A DNA stretch of 13,947 nt from NCBI GenBank assembly GCA_036266975.1, contig DATAWZ010000068.1, forward strand, positions 1-13,947, written 5' to 3'. The position numbers and the translations under genes are program-made. A model generated the notes under the pieces. The model saw nothing but the letters and a program-made list of their open reading frames with translations, searched no databases and had not been told where the DNA came from. Of this stretch, positions 11,897-13,947 are shown one piece after another. Every line of letters starts with the position of its first letter. Positions within the stretch are counted from its first letter, which is position 1. Origin of the DNA: DATAWZ01 sp036266975 (GTDB taxonomy: Bacteria > Actinomycetota > Thermoleophilia > Solirubrobacterales > Solirubrobacteraceae).

Positions 11897-12787
11897 TCAG
11901 CGCTCGAGGATCGTGAGGTCCAGCTGGCGCAGGCGCTCGGGGTCGGCGAGTATGTCGATCTCGAGGATCCGCCCGGCGGTGACCGTGAAGCACCCGAGCG
12001 AGAACGGCTCGCCGTCGCGCATCGTGACCGCCCCGGCGACTCCGTTGACCAGCGCGCGGCGGACGTCGGCGCCCACGCGCGCGGACCATCCGCGCGCCTG
12101 CCCGGCGACGGTCTCGGCGCCCCGGATCTCGAGCGGGCCGCTCGCCGTGAGGGCGCCGCGGTCGGCCCTGAGCACGACGTCGGGATGCAGCACGGCGACC
12201 AGCGCGTCGAAGTCGCCGCTGCGTGCGGCGGCCAGGAAGGCATCGACGACCTCCCACTGGGCGCTCAGGTCGGCATCGGGTGCCGGCGCGGCGCCGCGGA
12301 CTCGTCGCCGCGCCCGGCTCGCGAGTTGCCGGGCGGCGTCCGGCGAGCGGTCGACGATCGCCGCGATCTCATCGAAGGGCACCCCAAACATGTCGTGCAG
12401 CACGAACGCGAGCCGCTCGGGCGGGGCGAGCATCTCGAGTACGACCAGCAGGGCCAGGCCGACGGCGTCGGCGAGCAGCGCCTCGTGCTCGGGGTCGACT
12501 CCATCGGCCGGGTCGACGATCGGGTCCGGCAGCGACGGGTTCCACGGCTTCTCGCGGCGGGACCGGCGCGAGCGCAGCATGTTCAGCGCGACGCGCGCGA
12601 CGACCGTCGTCAGCCAGCCGCCGAGGTTCTCGACCTCGGCGTCGGTACGGCTGAGGCGCAGCCACGCGTCCTGGACGGCGTCGTCGGCCTCGCTGAGGGA
12701 GCCGAGCAGCCGATAGGCGACCGCGCGGAGCCGCGGCCGGTGCTCCTCGAATCGCTCGGCCAGGAACTGCTGATCATCCACCGCCAT
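11897..12787 (-). CDS. ECF41-family (SigJ-like) RNA polymerase sigma factor with fused SnoaL-like domain
   Basis: A 296-residue extracytoplasmic-function sigma factor. Region 2 is at about 10-75 (FEEHRPRLRAVAYRLLGSLS, EADDAVQDAWLRL, GGWLTTVVARVALNML). The linker PWNPSLPDPIVDP matches the ECF41 'WLPEPL' motif. Region 4 is at about 105-165 (LEMLAPPERLAFVLHDMFGV, PFDEIAAIVDRSPDAARQL). A SnoaL-like NTF2-fold domain fills about 175-290 and replaces a separate anti-sigma factor; in known ECF41 proteins this extension controls activity. Its usual DGGG motif reads ADRGALTASG here, and the usual NPDK-like end reads ADPERLRQL. The ATG at 12787 has GGAGG three bases upstream; a GTG two codons later is an alternative. 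No carboxymuconolactone-decarboxylase, oxidoreductase or epimerase (COE) gene is adjacent. A 64-bp gap separates it from gatB. Confidence 0.9.
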   Translation of the reverse strand: MAVDDQQFLAERFEEHRPRLRAVAYRLLGSLSEADDAVQDAWLRLSRTDAEVENLGGWLTTVVARVALNMLRSRRSRREKPWNPSLPDPIVDPADGVDPEHEALLADAVGLALLVVLEMLAPPERLAFVLHDMFGVPFDEIAAIVDRSPDAARQLASRARRRVRGAAPAPDADLSAQWEVVDAFLAAARSGDFDALVAVLHPDVVLRADRGALTASGPLEIRGAETVAGQARGWSARVGADVRRALVNGVAGAVTMRDGEPFSLGCFTVTAGRILEIDILADPERLRQLDLTILER

Positions 12788-12851
12788 CCACCTCCATCGC
12801 CGTCGGGGCCCACCTTCATGACCCGCGAGCCGCGCGCGATGTGACCGAGGA

Positions 12852-13947
12852 TCAGATGCCGAGCTGCTCGCGCACCAGGCGCGTCACCTCGCCGCCGTCG
12901 GCGCGGCCCTTGGTCTCGCGCATCACGAGCCCGATGATCGGCCCGATCGCCTTCTCGTTGCCGGCGCGGAGCTTCTCGGCGGCCGCACCGTTGGCGGCGA
13001 TCGCCGCGGCGACGATCGGCGCGAGCTCGTCGCTCCCTCCGATCGCGGCCAACCCCTCCTGCTCGACGATCGAGCGGGGGTCGCCGCCGTCGGCGAGCAG
13101 CCGGTCGAGGACGTCGCGCGCCGCTCCGGTCGTCACCGTGCCCTCGCCGGCGAGCGCGGCGAGCGCGGCGAGCGCGGCGGGCGTGACGCGACTGTCGCTC
13201 GGCGACTGATCGCCGGCCAGTCGCGCCGCGAGCTGCTCGGTCCAGTTGGCGATCTCCTGCGCGGAGCTGCCGTTGGCCGCGGCCAACGCCTGCTCGAAGA
13301 ACTCGGCCAGCTCGGCGCGGAAGGCGAGCAGGCGCGCGCTGTCGACGCGCAGCAGAAGCTCGCGCTCGTAGCGCTCGGCGCGCGCGGCGGGCAGTTCGGG
13401 CATCGCACCGCGCGCCGCGGCGAGCATGTCGGGCGTGATCGTGACCGGTACGAGGTCCGGCTCGGGGAAGTAGCGGTAGTCGTGCGCCTCCTCCTTGGAG
13501 CGCATCGAGCGCAACGTGCCGCTCTGCGGATCGAAGTGGAGCGTCTCCTGCTCGACGTGCTCCCCGCGTTCGAGCAGCGCGGTCTGACGCGCGACCTCGG
13601 CGTCGATCCCCTGGGCCAGGAAGCGGAACGAGTTCATGTTCTTGAGCTCGGCCTTGGTGCCCAGCTCCTCCGCGCCGACCGGCCGGATCGAGACATTCGC
13701 GTCGCAGCGCAGCGAGCCCTCCTCCATGTTCACGTCGCTGACTCCGAGCTGGCGAAGCGTCACGCGCAGCAGCGTGAGCCATTCGCGGGCCTGCTCGGCC
13801 GAGCGCAGGTCGGGCTCGGTGACGATCTCGGCCAGCGGCGTGCCGCCGCGGTTGAAGTCAACGACGCTGCGCTGCGAGCCGTGGATGCGCCCCGAGCCCC
13901 CGACGTGCACGAGCTTGGCCGCGTCCTCCTCGAGGTGGACGCGGTGG
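12852..13947 (-). CDS. gatB: Aspartyl/glutamyl-tRNA amidotransferase subunit B (5' end outside window)
   Basis: GatB is the kinase/tRNA-binding subunit of GatCAB, which turns misacylated Glu-tRNA(Gln) and Asp-tRNA(Asn) into the correct amide forms. The frame is open to the window edge and reads HRVHLEEDAAKLVHVGGSGR, then VDFNRGGTPLAEIVTEPDLR, SDVNMEEGSLRCDANVSIRP, GTKAELKNMNSFRFL and AHDYRYFPEPDLVPV, all diagnostic of the GatB cradle domain. The C-terminal helical tail (YqeY-like, about the last 120 residues) ends IGPIIGLVMRETKGRADGGE, then VTRLVREQLGI. About 364 residues are present of roughly 480. The metal- and ATP-site residues of the N-terminal part lie outside. The Ala/Leu run AALAALAALAG in the tail comes from a 9-bp tandem repeat. 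gatB is the upstream neighbour of the sigma gene but probably a separate transcript. Confidence 0.95.
   Translation of the reverse strand, partial: HRVHLEEDAAKLVHVGGSGRIHGSQRSVVDFNRGGTPLAEIVTEPDLRSAEQAREWLTLLRVTLRQLGVSDVNMEEGSLRCDANVSIRPVGAEELGTKAELKNMNSFRFLAQGIDAEVARQTALLERGEHVEQETLHFDPQSGTLRSMRSKEEAHDYRYFPEPDLVPVTITPDMLAAARGAMPELPAARAERYERELLLRVDSARLLAFRAELAEFFEQALAAANGSSAQEIANWTEQLAARLAGDQSPSDSRVTPAALAALAALAGEGTVTTGAARDVLDRLLADGGDPRSIVEQEGLAAIGGSDELAPIVAAAIAANGAAAEKLRAGNEKAIGPIIGLVMRETKGRADGGEVTRLVREQLGI
13149..13175. repeat. Three tandem copies of a 9-bp unit inside gatB
   Basis: GGCGAGCGC is repeated three times exactly. On the coding (-) strand it encodes an Ala-Leu-Ala periodicity (AALAALAAL) in the helical tail of GatB, and it keeps the frame. 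Copy-number change would be tolerated in frame. Confidence 0.85.

Noticed and set aside
1..13947. CRISPR arrays, tRNA or rRNA genes, insertion sequences, phage genes
   Set aside because: I saw no regularly spaced repeats, tRNA-like cloverleaf with CCA-end context, transposase motifs or phage proteins on either strand.

Overview
The window is about 70% GC and reads as the chromosome of a high-GC actinobacterium. GTG starts, TAnnnT-type -10 boxes sitting almost on the start codon (leaderless messages) and the product set (menaquinone synthesis, GatCAB-type tRNA amidation, an ECF41 sigma factor) suggest a deep-branching class such as Thermoleophilia/Solirubrobacterales. That placement is an inference. 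Nothing in the window marks a phage, plasmid, integron or CRISPR locus; apart from a few decayed or orphan genes it looks like ordinary chromosome.

Layout. (1) 1-758, + strand: the 3' end of menD (menaquinone synthesis) and a 104-residue protein of unknown function, followed by a GC-rich hairpin. (2) 759-1402: no intact gene; it holds the decayed C-terminal part of an alpha/beta-hydrolase (HSL/acetyl-esterase type) with a visible frameshift. (3) 1403-2458, +: a polytopic membrane protein of the lysylphosphatidylglycerol-synthase/flippase-like family. (4) 2525-4768/4810, -: a FUSC-type (aromatic-acid exporter-like) membrane protein, preceded by a 26-codon ORF with a strong ribosome site whose stop overlaps a GTG start of the main gene. 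(5) 4969-6414, -: menF, isochorismate synthase, the enzyme that supplies MenD. (6) 6504-6704, +: a short secreted-protein remnant, divergent from menF across a palindromic -10 element. (7) 6714-8947, -: ilvBN, acetolactate synthase, with stop and start codons sharing one base.

(8) 9057-10051: the most interesting unit. A VIT/CCC1-type membrane protein (-) and a Fur/PerR-family regulator (+) are divergent. They are separated by 56 bp that contain an 11-bp perfect inverted repeat lying between, and touching, two extended -10 promoters. Each -10 lies six bases from a GTG, so both messages look leaderless. The regulator carries the full metal-ligand pattern of peroxide-sensing PerR, and the membrane protein resembles the membrane half of MbfA (membrane-bound ferritin) without its ferritin domain. 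The simplest reading is a peroxide- or iron-responsive iron-export switch.

(9) 10043-11820, -: small, mostly unrecognised genes: a two-gene unit of small membrane proteins (one with a zinc ribbon), a 67-residue ORF, and a two-gene unit of a 233-residue membrane protein and a 74-residue protein. (10) 11897-12787, -: an ECF41 (SigJ-like) sigma factor with a fused SnoaL-like domain but without the usual adjacent partner gene. (11) 12852-13947, -: the 3' three quarters of gatB, running off the window.
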